NCBI GenBank assembly: GCA_030695265.1
Contig: JAUYTA010000962.1
Span: 1 to 11,085, forward strand
DNA: 11,085 bases
From: Bacteroidota bacterium
Lineage (GTDB): Bacteria > Bacteroidota > Bacteroidia > Bacteroidales > Prolixibacteraceae
Direction of reading: 5' to 3'
Position numbers and translations under genes: made by a program. Below, in pieces: positions 1 to 5,371 of this stretch. The notes below the pieces were generated by a model. It had not been told where the DNA came from, searched no databases, and saw only the letters and a list, made by a program, of their open reading frames with translations. How positions within the stretch are numbered: the first letter of the stretch is position 1; every line of letters begins with the position of its first letter.

Positions 1-1546
1 CTCCGGCTCCGCGCGACCCGATCCAGATGATTCCGGGCTTTTCTTCGGCAAGGGCATAAACAATTTGTTTTTGCAGGCCGGCTGAAGTAATATTTTTGTC
101 GAGAATCAATTGTTCGCAGCTTAACGGCAAAATTCCCTTGGAATCGAGTTCAACCATAATCACCCCATAACCGCTTGTTCCAAGGTAAATCCTCTGATCG
201 TTTCCCTCAAGTATCCGATATACAGAAGCGAAAATCAATGAATTTATACTTTTAAAGTCTGATGGAAAATTGCGGATGGATTTATAATCCGGTGAAAGTA
301 TATCAATGCCAAATCCATCGGTACCAACCCATATCGAACCATCGTTAAGTTCGTGAAATGAAAGTACTGAATTGTTGTTCAGTCCATTTTTGACTGATAT
401 TGCTGCAATGTGAGTGCCTTTATTATTAAAAATATCGATGCCACCGCCTTTGGTGCCGATCAGAACATCACCTTTGCGGGTAACATGTATGCTTCTTACG
501 GTGGGATATGCCAGTTGGTCCGATGACAGGCTCTTACTCGGGAATTCTGTTAACTTCAGTGTATATACCGCGTTTCCGTCCGTTCCTATCCACAAAATAC
601 CGGGTTCGGTTTCGTAAATACATAATATCCGGGTAGTAATTGGATTATTAATAAACAGCGCTGAAAGCTGATCAAGCAATTCCAATTTGCGTGTGAGCAA
701 ATTGAAACTGTATATCTTGCCTTTTTCAGTACCTGCCCACAGTTGTTCTTTGTTTTCCGAAATTGAAAATGAAGTTATAATATCGTCAGGAATCGATAGT
801 TGCTGAATTTCTTTCGCATTTATATCAATTAGGATGGCCATTCCTGAACGTTGTGTCAGCATCAGGAAGGGACGGTTGTTGATGAGAAATGAATTGGATG
901 ATGTCAGGGTTTCACTGAGAGGCAGGGACATAATCTCCTGAAGGTGGTTGCCATTCATTAAAATCAGCCGGCCATTTTCTGAAATGAAGTAAGCACGACC
1001 ATCCAGCCATTGAACCCATTTTATGCCAAGGGAAACCGCTTTCGAAGTTTCATCAAAAATAATATTCCTGAATTCACCGGAAATGCTGTCATATTTGAAA
1101 ATGCCTCGTCCGAACACGGAAACCAGTGTTCCGTATTTGTCAGAGTGACTGATAGAAATGTCATTTTCGTAGTTGAGCTGCTCCGATTCATTCGTAAAAT
1201 AGTTGGTAAAACGGTTGTGGACATTGTCGTACAAGCCCACTCCTTTGTTGGTAAGCATCCAGATTGGCCCCGAAGCTGTTGGGTACAATTCGCGGACAAC
1301 ATGGTTGTGTATGGAATAGGAATTAATTCCGGGCAGATAAGTTGTCATGTCATTGCCATCAAACCGGTTAAGACCATTCCAGGTTCCGAACCAGATGTAT
1401 CCATCCGCATCCTTCGCAATGGTATTTACCGCACCATTCGATAATCCTTCACGACGCGATATGGAATGTACATTCGTTCTGAATTCTGCAAATAAAGGGA
1501 GAGAAATCAGGAAAAAGAGTACCGGAAGAATGCACTTTTTAAGCAT
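1..1546 (-). CDS. Two-component regulator propeller-domain sensor (N-terminal part, runs off the left edge)
   Basis: This is a partial gene: 515 codons are open from an ATG at 1546 to the window edge with no stop. An in-frame TGA (1561-1559) lies five codons upstream, so ATG 1546 is the first possible ATG. Residues 1-20 form a signal peptide (two Lys, then a hydrophobic run ending LPLFA). The rest is a chain of Reg_prop beta-propeller blades with the G-x-(I/L)-W-x-G-T core: residues 49-54 (GYIWFG), 93-97, 268-272 (QLWAGT), 316-322 (GILWIGT), 359-364, 403-409 (GSIWVGT), 452-457 and 505-510. Residues about 110-265 match the motif poorly. In this family such propellers form the periplasmic sensor of hybrid two-component systems, normally followed by a Y_Y_Y domain, a membrane helix, a histidine kinase and often a receiver plus AraC-type output. 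Those parts would lie outside the window, so the hybrid type is inferred. Its ligand is unknown. It diverges from rpsP and may or may not control the sugar operon 2.5 kb away. Confidence 0.9.
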   Translation of the reverse strand, partial: MLKKCILPVLFFLISLPLFAEFRTNVHSISRREGLSNGAVNTIAKDADGYIWFGTWNGLNRFDGNDMTTYLPGINSYSIHNHVVRELYPTASGPIWMLTNKGVGLYDNVHNRFTNYFTNESEQLNYENDISISHSDKYGTLVSVFGRGIFKYDSISGEFRNIIFDETSKAVSLGIKWVQWLDGRAYFISENGRLILMNGNHLQEIMSLPLSETLTSSNSFLINNRPFLMLTQRSGMAILIDINAKEIQQLSIPDDIITSFSISENKEQLWAGTEKGKIYSFNLLTRKLELLDQLSALFINNPITTRILCIYETEPGILWIGTDGNAVYTLKLTEFPSKSLSSDQLAYPTVRSIHVTRKGDVLIGTKGGGIDIFNNKGTHIAAISVKNGLNNNSVLSFHELNDGSIWVGTDGFGIDILSPDYKSIRNFPSDFKSINSLIFASVYRILEGNDQRIYLGTSGYGVIMVELDSKGILPLSCEQLILDKNITSAGLQKQIVYALAEEKPGIIWIGSRGAG

Positions 1547-1594
1547 TTTGAAAATTGATCAGCGACCCAGTAAAAGTAGAAATAAAATGGCTAA

Positions 1595-1623
1595 AAATGC
1601 GGGGCACAAATGTCCCCGGATTT
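1595..1623. promoter_or_regulatory. GC-rich dyad in the divergent sensor/rpsP intergenic region
   Basis: The arms AAATGCGGGG (1595-1604) and CCCCGGATTT (1614-1623) match at 9 of 10 positions, around a 9-nt centre (CACAAATGT) that can add two more pairs. It stands out as GC-rich in an AT-rich gap. Read on the minus strand it is followed by GCATTTTTAG, so in the leader of the sensor gene it could act as an attenuator; as DNA it could be an operator. Neither role can be decided from the sequence. The remainder of the 167-bp gap holds the rpsP promoter and no gene. Confidence 0.45.
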
Positions 1624-1638
1624 ATTTCAAAACTCGAT

Positions 1639-1668
1639 TTTGATTTCAGGATTAATGTTTTAACTTTG
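1639..1668 (+). promoter_or_regulatory. Predicted Bacteroidota-type promoter of rpsP
   Basis: A -33 element TTTG (1639-1642) is followed after 18 bp by TAACTTTG (1661-1668), a full match to the TAnnTTTG -7 consensus of the Bacteroidota primary sigma factor. Usual spacing is about 19-21 bp, so this is marginally short. Transcription would start near 1673-1676 and give an AT-rich leader of about 40 nt with no Shine-Dalgarno sequence, which is normal for the phylum. Confidence 0.7.
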
Positions 1669-1713
1669 CGCCACAATTTTTAAATAACTGTTTATCATTT
1701 AAATTTAAGCAAA

Positions 1714-2274
1714 ATGCCAGCAAAAATCAGATTGCAGCGACATGGTCGCAAACGGTATGCTTACTATCACATTGTGATAGCTGATAGCAGGGCACCACGG
1801 GATGGTAGTAATATTGAACGTATTGGATCGTACAATCCAAATACAAATCCTGCTACTATTGAACTCGATTTTGATAAAGCCATTGACTGGCTTGCAAAAG
1901 GCGCCCAACCAACCGACACAGTAAGAGCTATTTTATCTTACAAAGGAGTAATGTACAAAAAACATCTTTTAGGTGGTGTCGCCAAAGGCGCTTTCACTGC
2001 TGAAGAAGCTGAAACCAAATTCGATGCATGGGTAACCGAAAAAGCGAATAAAGTTCAGGCTAAAAAAGATGGATTGGTTTCAAATTCAGAAACTTCGCGC
2101 AAAGCACAGTTCGACCTGGAAACCAAGAAGAACACTGAAAGATTGAACGCAATTGCAAAACGCAATGCTGAAGCTGTTGCCGCTGCAAGAGCTGCTGCCG
2201 CACCTGCACCTGCACCTGCACCAGTTGCTGAAGAAGTAGCCGAAGAAGCTGCTCCTGAAGAAACTGAAGGTTAA
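1714..2274 (+). CDS. rpsP: 30S ribosomal protein S16 with long C-terminal tail
   Basis: S16 binds 16S rRNA in the body of the small ribosomal subunit and helps its assembly. The N-terminal 80-85 residues are the canonical domain, opening [14 protein letters not shown], then [15 protein letters not shown] (18-31) and IERIGSYNP (34-42). The 186-residue length is roughly twice the typical bacterial size of about 80-90. The extra C-terminal 100 residues begin with a region about 92-120 ([15 protein letters not shown]), continue as a charged, probably helical Lys/Ala/Glu stretch (120-160), then an Ala-Pro run (162-170) and an acidic Glu/Ala end. Extended S16 tails of this kind are common in Bacteroidota. 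ATG 1714 sits about 40 nt after the predicted transcription start. rimM follows 93 bp downstream, the usual partner, but two hairpins lie between them. Confidence 0.97.
   Translation: MPAKIRLQRHGRKRYAYYHIVIADSRAPRDGSNIERIGSYNPNTNPATIELDFDKAIDWLAKGAQPTDTVRAILSYKGVMYKKHLLGGVAKGAFTAEEAETKFDAWVTEKANKVQAKKDGLVSNSETSRKAQFDLETKKNTERLNAIAKRNAEAVAAARAAAAPAPAPAPVAEEVAEEAAPEETEG
2200..2222 (+). repeat. GCACCT hexamer microsatellite inside rpsP
   Basis: Nearly four tandem copies of GCACCT encode the Ala-Pro run at S16 residues 163-170. The repeat unit is a multiple of three, so slippage would change tail length by Ala-Pro steps without shifting the frame. Confidence 0.8.
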
Positions 2275-2288
2275 TTTTTGACCGAATC

Positions 2289-2314
2289 CTGTTTTAAACT
2301 TCGGAATAAAACAG
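2289..2314 (+). other. RNA hairpin with UUCG loop after rpsP
   Basis: CTGTTTTA (2289-2296) and TAAAACAG (2307-2314) form a perfect 8-bp stem. The 10-nt centre AACTTCGGAA contains C(UUCG)G, a very stable tetraloop, separated from the stem by two A-A mismatches. CCGAA at 2282-2286 can instead pair with TTCGG at 2300-2304, so two exclusive folds are possible. No U-tract follows, so it is not an intrinsic terminator by itself; it may protect the rpsP 3' end. Confidence 0.5.
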
Positions 2315-2323
2315 ACAACTAAT

Positions 2324-2353
2324 AAAAGCGATAGAGAGATCTGTCGCTTTTTT
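2324..2353 (+). terminator. Intrinsic terminator between rpsP and rimM
   Basis: A 12-bp stem (AAAAGCGATAGA, 2324-2335, against TCTGTCGCTTTT, 2340-2351; one G-U pair) closes a GAGA tetraloop of GNRA type and runs into a T-rich tract (six T to 2353, then CTATTTTT). This is a textbook rho-independent terminator. It ends 14 nt before the rimM start, so it should end or attenuate rpsP transcripts before rimM. The A-rich 5' arm could also let it work weakly in the opposite direction. Confidence 0.8.
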
Positions 2354-2367
2354 CTATTTTTACAACT

Positions 2368-2907
2368 ATGGAAACAATACCGAAAAACAATTGTACAAAG
2401 GTGGGCTATGTACAGAAACCACATGGCATCAACGGAGAATTGGTCATCCGCTTTCAGGAAGAATACTACGAAACACTCGAAGAATATCCGCCACTTTTCC
2501 TTGAAATCGACAATTTGCTTGTTCCATTCTTTATTGCTGAAGAAGGGTTTCGGTTTAAATCGTCGGAATCGGTGATTACCCGGCTTGACTGGGTTGACAC
2601 GGATGCAAAGGCAAAAGCGCTTTGCGGATTGTCAGTCTTTGTAAACAAAGAAGATGTGATAGAGTTAGACGACGAAATGAGCCCACATGCATTGGTCGGA
2701 TTTCAGTTATACGACGAAACACTCGGGCTGATCGGTGAAATTAGCGAGGTACATGATTATGCCGGAAACATGTTGCTATTGGTTGAATACCAGGGCAAAG
2801 AAGCATTCGTACCGCTGAACGAAGATTTGATTGTCAATATAGACGAAGACAAACGGGAAATAGAACTACGGATTCCGGAAGGCTTGTTTGATTTGGAGGA
2901 GGAGTGA
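2368..2907 (+). CDS. rimM: Ribosome maturation factor RimM
   Basis: RimM is a cytoplasmic assembly factor that acts in maturation of the 30S head and binds S19. The 179-residue length is typical. The N-terminal RimM domain begins near residue 11 with the family signature KVGYVQKPHGINGELVIRF (11-29). The PRC-barrel domain covers about 103-175: HALVGFQLYD (107-116), a G-x-I-x-E-V segment (123-128), AFVPLNEDLI (146-155) and the closing IPEGLFDL (169-176). Pairing with rpsP is the normal arrangement. In many bacteria trmD and rplS complete the operon, but here they are absent and an unrelated secreted protein follows. I see no convincing promoter of its own, so expression probably depends on read-through of the upstream terminator. 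A C-rich repeat begins at the first base after its stop codon. Confidence 0.96.
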   Translation: METIPKNNCTKVGYVQKPHGINGELVIRFQEEYYETLEEYPPLFLEIDNLLVPFFIAEEGFRFKSSESVITRLDWVDTDAKAKALCGLSVFVNKEDVIELDDEMSPHALVGFQLYDETLGLIGEISEVHDYAGNMLLLVEYQGKEAFVPLNEDLIVNIDEDKREIELRIPEGLFDLEEE

Positions 2908-3028
2908 AGCCCCACCCAAACCCTCCCCAAAAGGGAGGGCTTAAAAATACACACTGAATTGTTCTTTTTATTGAAATGATCGGGTACCGGTTTCATCTCC
3001 CCTCCTTTGGAGGGGTCGGGGGAGGCTT
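2908..3028. repeat. C-rich inverted repeat, REP/BIME-like element
   Basis: Two inverted copies of the same unit face each other about 55 bp apart. The left copy (2908-2942) starts AAGCCCCACCCAAACCC and holds the palindrome CCCTCCC-CAAAA-GGGAGGG (2921-2939). The right copy (about 2997-3028), read on the minus strand, starts AAGCCTCCCCCGACCCC and holds CCCCTCC-TTT-GGAGGGG (2999-3015 on plus). Each copy folds alone and the pair can fold together. Similar C-rich palindromic units are frequent between genes of Bacteroidota genomes. Calling it REP-like is inference, since copy number cannot be seen here. The 211-bp gap holds no gene. Confidence 0.7.
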
Positions 3029-3033
3029 TTTTT
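2999..3033 (+). terminator. Possible terminator of rimM formed by the right repeat copy
   Basis: The 7-bp CCCCTCC/GGAGGGG stem (2999-3015) is followed by a G-rich stretch and then seven T (3027-3033). The 11 nt between hairpin and T-tract are atypical. If the G-rich stretch pairs with the left copy instead, the helix abuts the T-tract directly, giving a stronger terminator. Confidence 0.4.
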
Positions 3034-3118
3034 CTCCCTTTTTGCAACTTCCCAAATAATTTGCCGTCTATAAACACGTTTAGAAGTTCAGAACAAACAA
3101 TCAATTAAATAAAGAATC

Positions 3119-3829
3119 ATGAAAACAAAATTAACAGCAGCATTCATTTTATTCGCTTTTATCCTTACTGCGATTCAGGTTCAGGCCGACGAAGAAACCC
3201 GCAAAGTTGATCCTTTTACCGAAATTTCACTACGGGTTGGAGCAACAGTTCACCTCGTGCAGGGTGCAAAACAAAGCCTCGAAATTGTGGCCAAACCTTC
3301 GGCGCTGGAAGAACTAATTACAGAAGTGAAAGATGGCAAACTCATTATCAGGTTTCCCAACAAAAACATTTTCTGGACTACTTTTAATCCGGGCGAAATA
3401 ACGATTTACATCACCACTCCTGAAATTAACGGATTGGGCGTGGCCGGCTCGGGCGATATTATTGCCGAAGACGAAATCAAATCCAAAATCATCGATTTGG
3501 CGGTTAGCGGAAGCGGAAATATCAAACTTTCGGAGCTTACTGCCGAACGGGTAAAAACTACCATTTCAGGCTCAGGCAATATTGTTCTTGCAGGAGAAAC
3601 CGCTGCACAGGATCTGAGCGTTAACATCTCCGGCAGCGGAAATTTTAAAGGTATGAAGTACCCTGCCGATGATGTGACTGTTAAAGTTTCAGGCTCCGGA
3701 AATGTGGAGGTTGAGGCCAATAACAACCTTTACGTTCGTATGGCTGGGTCAGGAAATGTTACCTACAAGGGAAAACCTATGATCGATCAGGCAATAACCG
3801 GTTCGGGTAAGGTGAGAAGTGCAAAGTAA
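3119..3829 (+). CDS. Secreted head-GIN domain (DUF2807) protein
   Basis: This 236-residue protein has a signal peptide (hydrophobic 6-20, probable cleavage after VQA at 21-23) and no membrane anchor or lipobox, so it is probably periplasmic or exported. The mature part opens with the DUF2807 pattern: FTEISLRVGATVHLVQG (33-49), then KLIIRF (74-79) and ITIYITTPEINGLGVAGSGD (94-113). Seven G-S-G motifs follow at 110, 131, 151, 172, 192, 210 and 228, about 20 residues apart, mostly as (V/I)SGSGN. This spacing matches the rungs of a right-handed beta-helix, as in solved head-GIN domains. The family has been labelled putative auto-transporter adhesin, but no function is firmly established. It has no C-terminal transporter barrel or sorting domain. 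It lies between a repeat and the sugar operon control region. No clear promoter or terminator of its own was found. Confidence 0.9.
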   Translation: MKTKLTAAFILFAFILTAIQVQADEETRKVDPFTEISLRVGATVHLVQGAKQSLEIVAKPSALEELITEVKDGKLIIRFPNKNIFWTTFNPGEITIYITTPEINGLGVAGSGDIIAEDEIKSKIIDLAVSGSGNIKLSELTAERVKTTISGSGNIVLAGETAAQDLSVNISGSGNFKGMKYPADDVTVKVSGSGNVEVEANNNLYVRMAGSGNVTYKGKPMIDQAITGSGKVRSAK

Positions 3830-3845
3830 CAGAAGTTAAGCGTCG

Positions 3846-3879
3846 TGTAACATAGCTGCCATTCATGTAACATTTCTGC
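3846..3879 (+). promoter_or_regulatory. 20-bp-period direct repeat upstream of sugar operon
   Basis: TGTAACATAGCTGC (3846-3859) recurs as TGTAACATTTCTGC (3866-3879), 12 of 14 identical, start to start exactly 20 bp. Each core TGTAACA is itself a small interrupted palindrome. Near-two-turn spacing on one DNA face is typical of tandem operator half-sites. The second copy runs into the palindrome at 3877. Confidence 0.55.
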
Positions 3880-3890
3880 AAACGTTTGCA
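3877..3890. promoter_or_regulatory. LacI-family-type operator palindrome
   Basis: TGCAAACGTTTGCA is a perfect 14-bp palindrome with a central CG flanked by AAA/TTT. It shares the GCAAACGTTTGC core of the E. coli PurR operator and fits the general LacI/GalR-family operator shape. It lies 110 bp before the first gene of a sugar operon, where a LacI-family repressor would be expected to act. The cognate regulator is not in the window; one may lie beyond either edge. Confidence 0.7.
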
Positions 3891-3915
3891 ATTGGGGTGT
3901 CCGAATGTATCATAG
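3885..3915 (+). promoter_or_regulatory. Candidate promoter of the sugar operon
   Basis: TTTG (3885-3888) is followed after exactly 19 bp by TATCATAG (3908-3915), matching four of the six defined positions of TAnnTTTG. The -33 box lies inside the palindrome at 3877-3890, so a bound repressor would block it. The predicted leader is about 80 nt. A weaker alternative is TTTG 3951-3954 with TACAAAAA 3976-3983. Confidence 0.4.
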
Positions 3916-3945
3916 GTGATCATCTTCGTATCATTTCGGATACAT
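3905..3945. promoter_or_regulatory. Second dyad with repeated GTATCAT
   Basis: ATGTATC (3905-3911) and GATACAT (3939-3945) are perfect inverted arms 27 bp apart. GTATCAT also occurs directly repeated at 3907-3913 and 3928-3934, 21 bp apart. TGAT (3917-3920) can pair with ATCA (3930-3933), so the transcript could fold here. It may be a second regulator site or a leader RNA structure. Confidence 0.4.
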
Positions 3946-3970
3946 GCTTTTTTGGGTAGGCAGTAGTTTT

Positions 3971-3993
3971 GGGAATACAAAAAATCTATTCCC
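3971..3993 (+). promoter_or_regulatory. Leader hairpin just before the transporter start
   Basis: GGGAATA (3971-3977) and TATTCCC (3987-3993) form a perfect 7-bp stem with a 9-nt A-rich loop, ending 7 nt before ATG 4001. In mRNA this covers the ribosome-loading region, so it could lower or gate translation of the first gene. It has no U-tract, so it is not a terminator. Confidence 0.5.
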
Positions 3994-4000
3994 GACACTT

Positions 4001-5371
4001 ATGAAAACACAAAAGGTAAGTACTGTAGCAATGATTATCGCGCTGGGCGGTTTCCTGTTCGGCTACGATATTGCAATGATCTCCGGAACGACTTCTCAAT
4101 TAGAGACAGTCTTCCAACTCAGCAAGTTCTCCCTTGGTTTTACCGTAGCCATTGCATTAATCGGCACCATTATCGGTACCATTATAATAGGTAAACCGGT
4201 TGACCAGTTTGGCCGCCGCAAATCGCTCATTTTTCTCTCCGGACTGTTTGCCCTTTCAACGCTTGGCAGTGCACTTTCTCCTGTTTGGGGCGTGTTCCTC
4301 TTTTTCAGGTTTCTGACCGGAATCCTGCTGGGCTGCATTTCAGTAGTTACACCCATGTTTATTGCCGAAATATCTCCTGCTGCCCAACGCGGCCGTCTGG
4401 TAGTAATGAACCAGTTTAATGTAGTGACTGCTATATTTCTGGCATACGTAATTAATTACCTGATTTCAGGTGCTATTGAAACTGCTTCGTGGCGATGGAT
4501 GATTGGTGTTGAAGCCATTCCCGCCTTTTCATTCTTTGTATTGCTTTTCGGAATGCCGGAAAGTCCGCGCTGGATGGCCATGAACAACCGCAAGGAGGAG
4601 GCCATCAACATCTTTACCCGCATTGGCGCAGCAAATCCTGAAGGTGAAGTGAAACTAATTACTGACTCTATTCAAAGTCAGGAAAAAACCGGACATTACA
4701 ACTTATTCAGCAAAGAGAACCGCTTCCCGGTAATGATTGCCATTTTGATCGCGGCCTTCAATCAGCTTGCCGGCATCAATGCCATAATCTATTACGCCCC
4801 GCGCATTTTCGAAATGACCGGCATGGGTCAAAATGCTTCCCTGCTTCAGTCAATCTCAATTGGACTGACCAATCTGCTTTTCACCATCGTTGCACTGTTC
4901 TTAATCGACCGTTACGGACGCCGGAACCTCCTCATGGCAGGTTCGGTAGGTATGGTATTTTTTCTGGGAATGTTGTCCAAGGCTTTCTTCACCAATAACT
5001 TCACCGAGTTCGGCGGCTATGGTGTAATGATTTACCTGATGGGATTCATCGCCTTCTTCGCTTTCTCGCAGGGAGCCGTACTATGGGTGGTTATCTCCGA
5101 AATATTTCCGAATAAATTACGCGCCAAAGGACAGGCGCTGGGCAGTTTTACCCATTGGATTATGGCAGCGGCTATCAGCTGGTCGTTCCCGGTTTTTGCC
5201 AACATGCCGTCAATTGGCGGAGGTCCGTCGTTCGCCTTTTTTGCCGTAATGATGGTGCTGCATTTCTTCTTTGCCTGGAAAATTCTGCCTGAAACCAAAG
5301 GTAAATCGCTGGAAGAAATTCAGGATGAAATGAATAAACAGCGTAATAAAACAGAATATCTTAAATTATGA
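4001..5371 (+). CDS. Sugar-porter family MFS transporter
   Basis: This inner-membrane protein of 456 residues should have 12 helices and import a monosaccharide, probably by proton symport. Sugar-porter signatures appear in order: GGFLFGYDIAMISG (16-29), DQFGRRKS (68-75), RFLTGILLGC (103-112), PMFIAEISPAAQRGRL (118-132), PESPRWM (186-192), QLAGINAIIYYAP (255-267), DRYGRRN (303-309), SEIFPNKLRAKG (366-377) and PETKGKSLEEI (430-440). Asp23 and Arg130 align with the residues linked to proton coupling in XylE (D27, R133). The reading frame is open back to an ATG at 3944. I chose ATG 4001 because the 19 extra residues are not sugar-porter-like, the family begins close to the first helix, and 3944 lies within a dyad. 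The end overlaps the kinase start as ATGA (5368-5371), implying translational coupling. Substrate cannot be read from sequence; the neighbouring kinase suggests fructose. Confidence 0.93.
   Translation: MKTQKVSTVAMIIALGGFLFGYDIAMISGTTSQLETVFQLSKFSLGFTVAIALIGTIIGTIIIGKPVDQFGRRKSLIFLSGLFALSTLGSALSPVWGVFLFFRFLTGILLGCISVVTPMFIAEISPAAQRGRLVVMNQFNVVTAIFLAYVINYLISGAIETASWRWMIGVEAIPAFSFFVLLFGMPESPRWMAMNNRKEEAINIFTRIGAANPEGEVKLITDSIQSQEKTGHYNLFSKENRFPVMIAILIAAFNQLAGINAIIYYAPRIFEMTGMGQNASLLQSISIGLTNLLFTIVALFLIDRYGRRNLLMAGSVGMVFFLGMLSKAFFTNNFTEFGGYGVMIYLMGFIAFFAFSQGAVLWVVISEIFPNKLRAKGQALGSFTHWIMAAAISWSFPVFANMPSIGGGPSFAFFAVMMVLHFFFAWKILPETKGKSLEEIQDEMNKQRNKTEYLKL

Noticed and set aside
1010..1444. Plus-strand open frame of 144 codons
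   Set aside because: It lies entirely opposite the propeller sensor, whose minus-strand frame is open for 515 codons with a signal peptide and repeated Reg_prop motifs. The plus-strand translation shows no domain.
1347..1643. Plus-strand open frame of 98 codons crossing the sensor start into the intergenic gap
   Set aside because: It is antisense to the sensor N-terminus, has low-complexity Lys/Arg-rich translation, and stops just before the rpsP promoter.
1679..1703. TTTAAAT/ATTTAAA inverted repeat in the rpsP leader
   Set aside because: All pairs are A-T in an AT-rich leader, so the stem would be weak and is expected by composition.
2086..2424. Minus-strand open frame of 112 codons under rpsP and rimM
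   Set aside because: It reads antisense through rpsP tail repeats and the terminator; the Cys/Ser/Arg-rich translation is an artefact of the GCACCT repeat.
3041..3063. TTTG (3041-3044) plus TAATTTG (3057-3063) as promoter of the DUF2807 gene
   Set aside because: The spacing is only 12 bp against the usual 19-21, and the second box is one base short of TAnnTTTG.
2757..3104. Minus-strand open frame of 115 codons through the C-rich repeat
   Set aside because: Half is antisense to rimM and the rest is repeat sequence; no promoter, domain or plausible start context was seen.
3944..4000. Upstream ATG extension of the MFS transporter
   Set aside because: The 19 added residues do not resemble the family N-terminus, and they would translate the leader hairpin; ATG 4001 fits the usual distance to helix 1.
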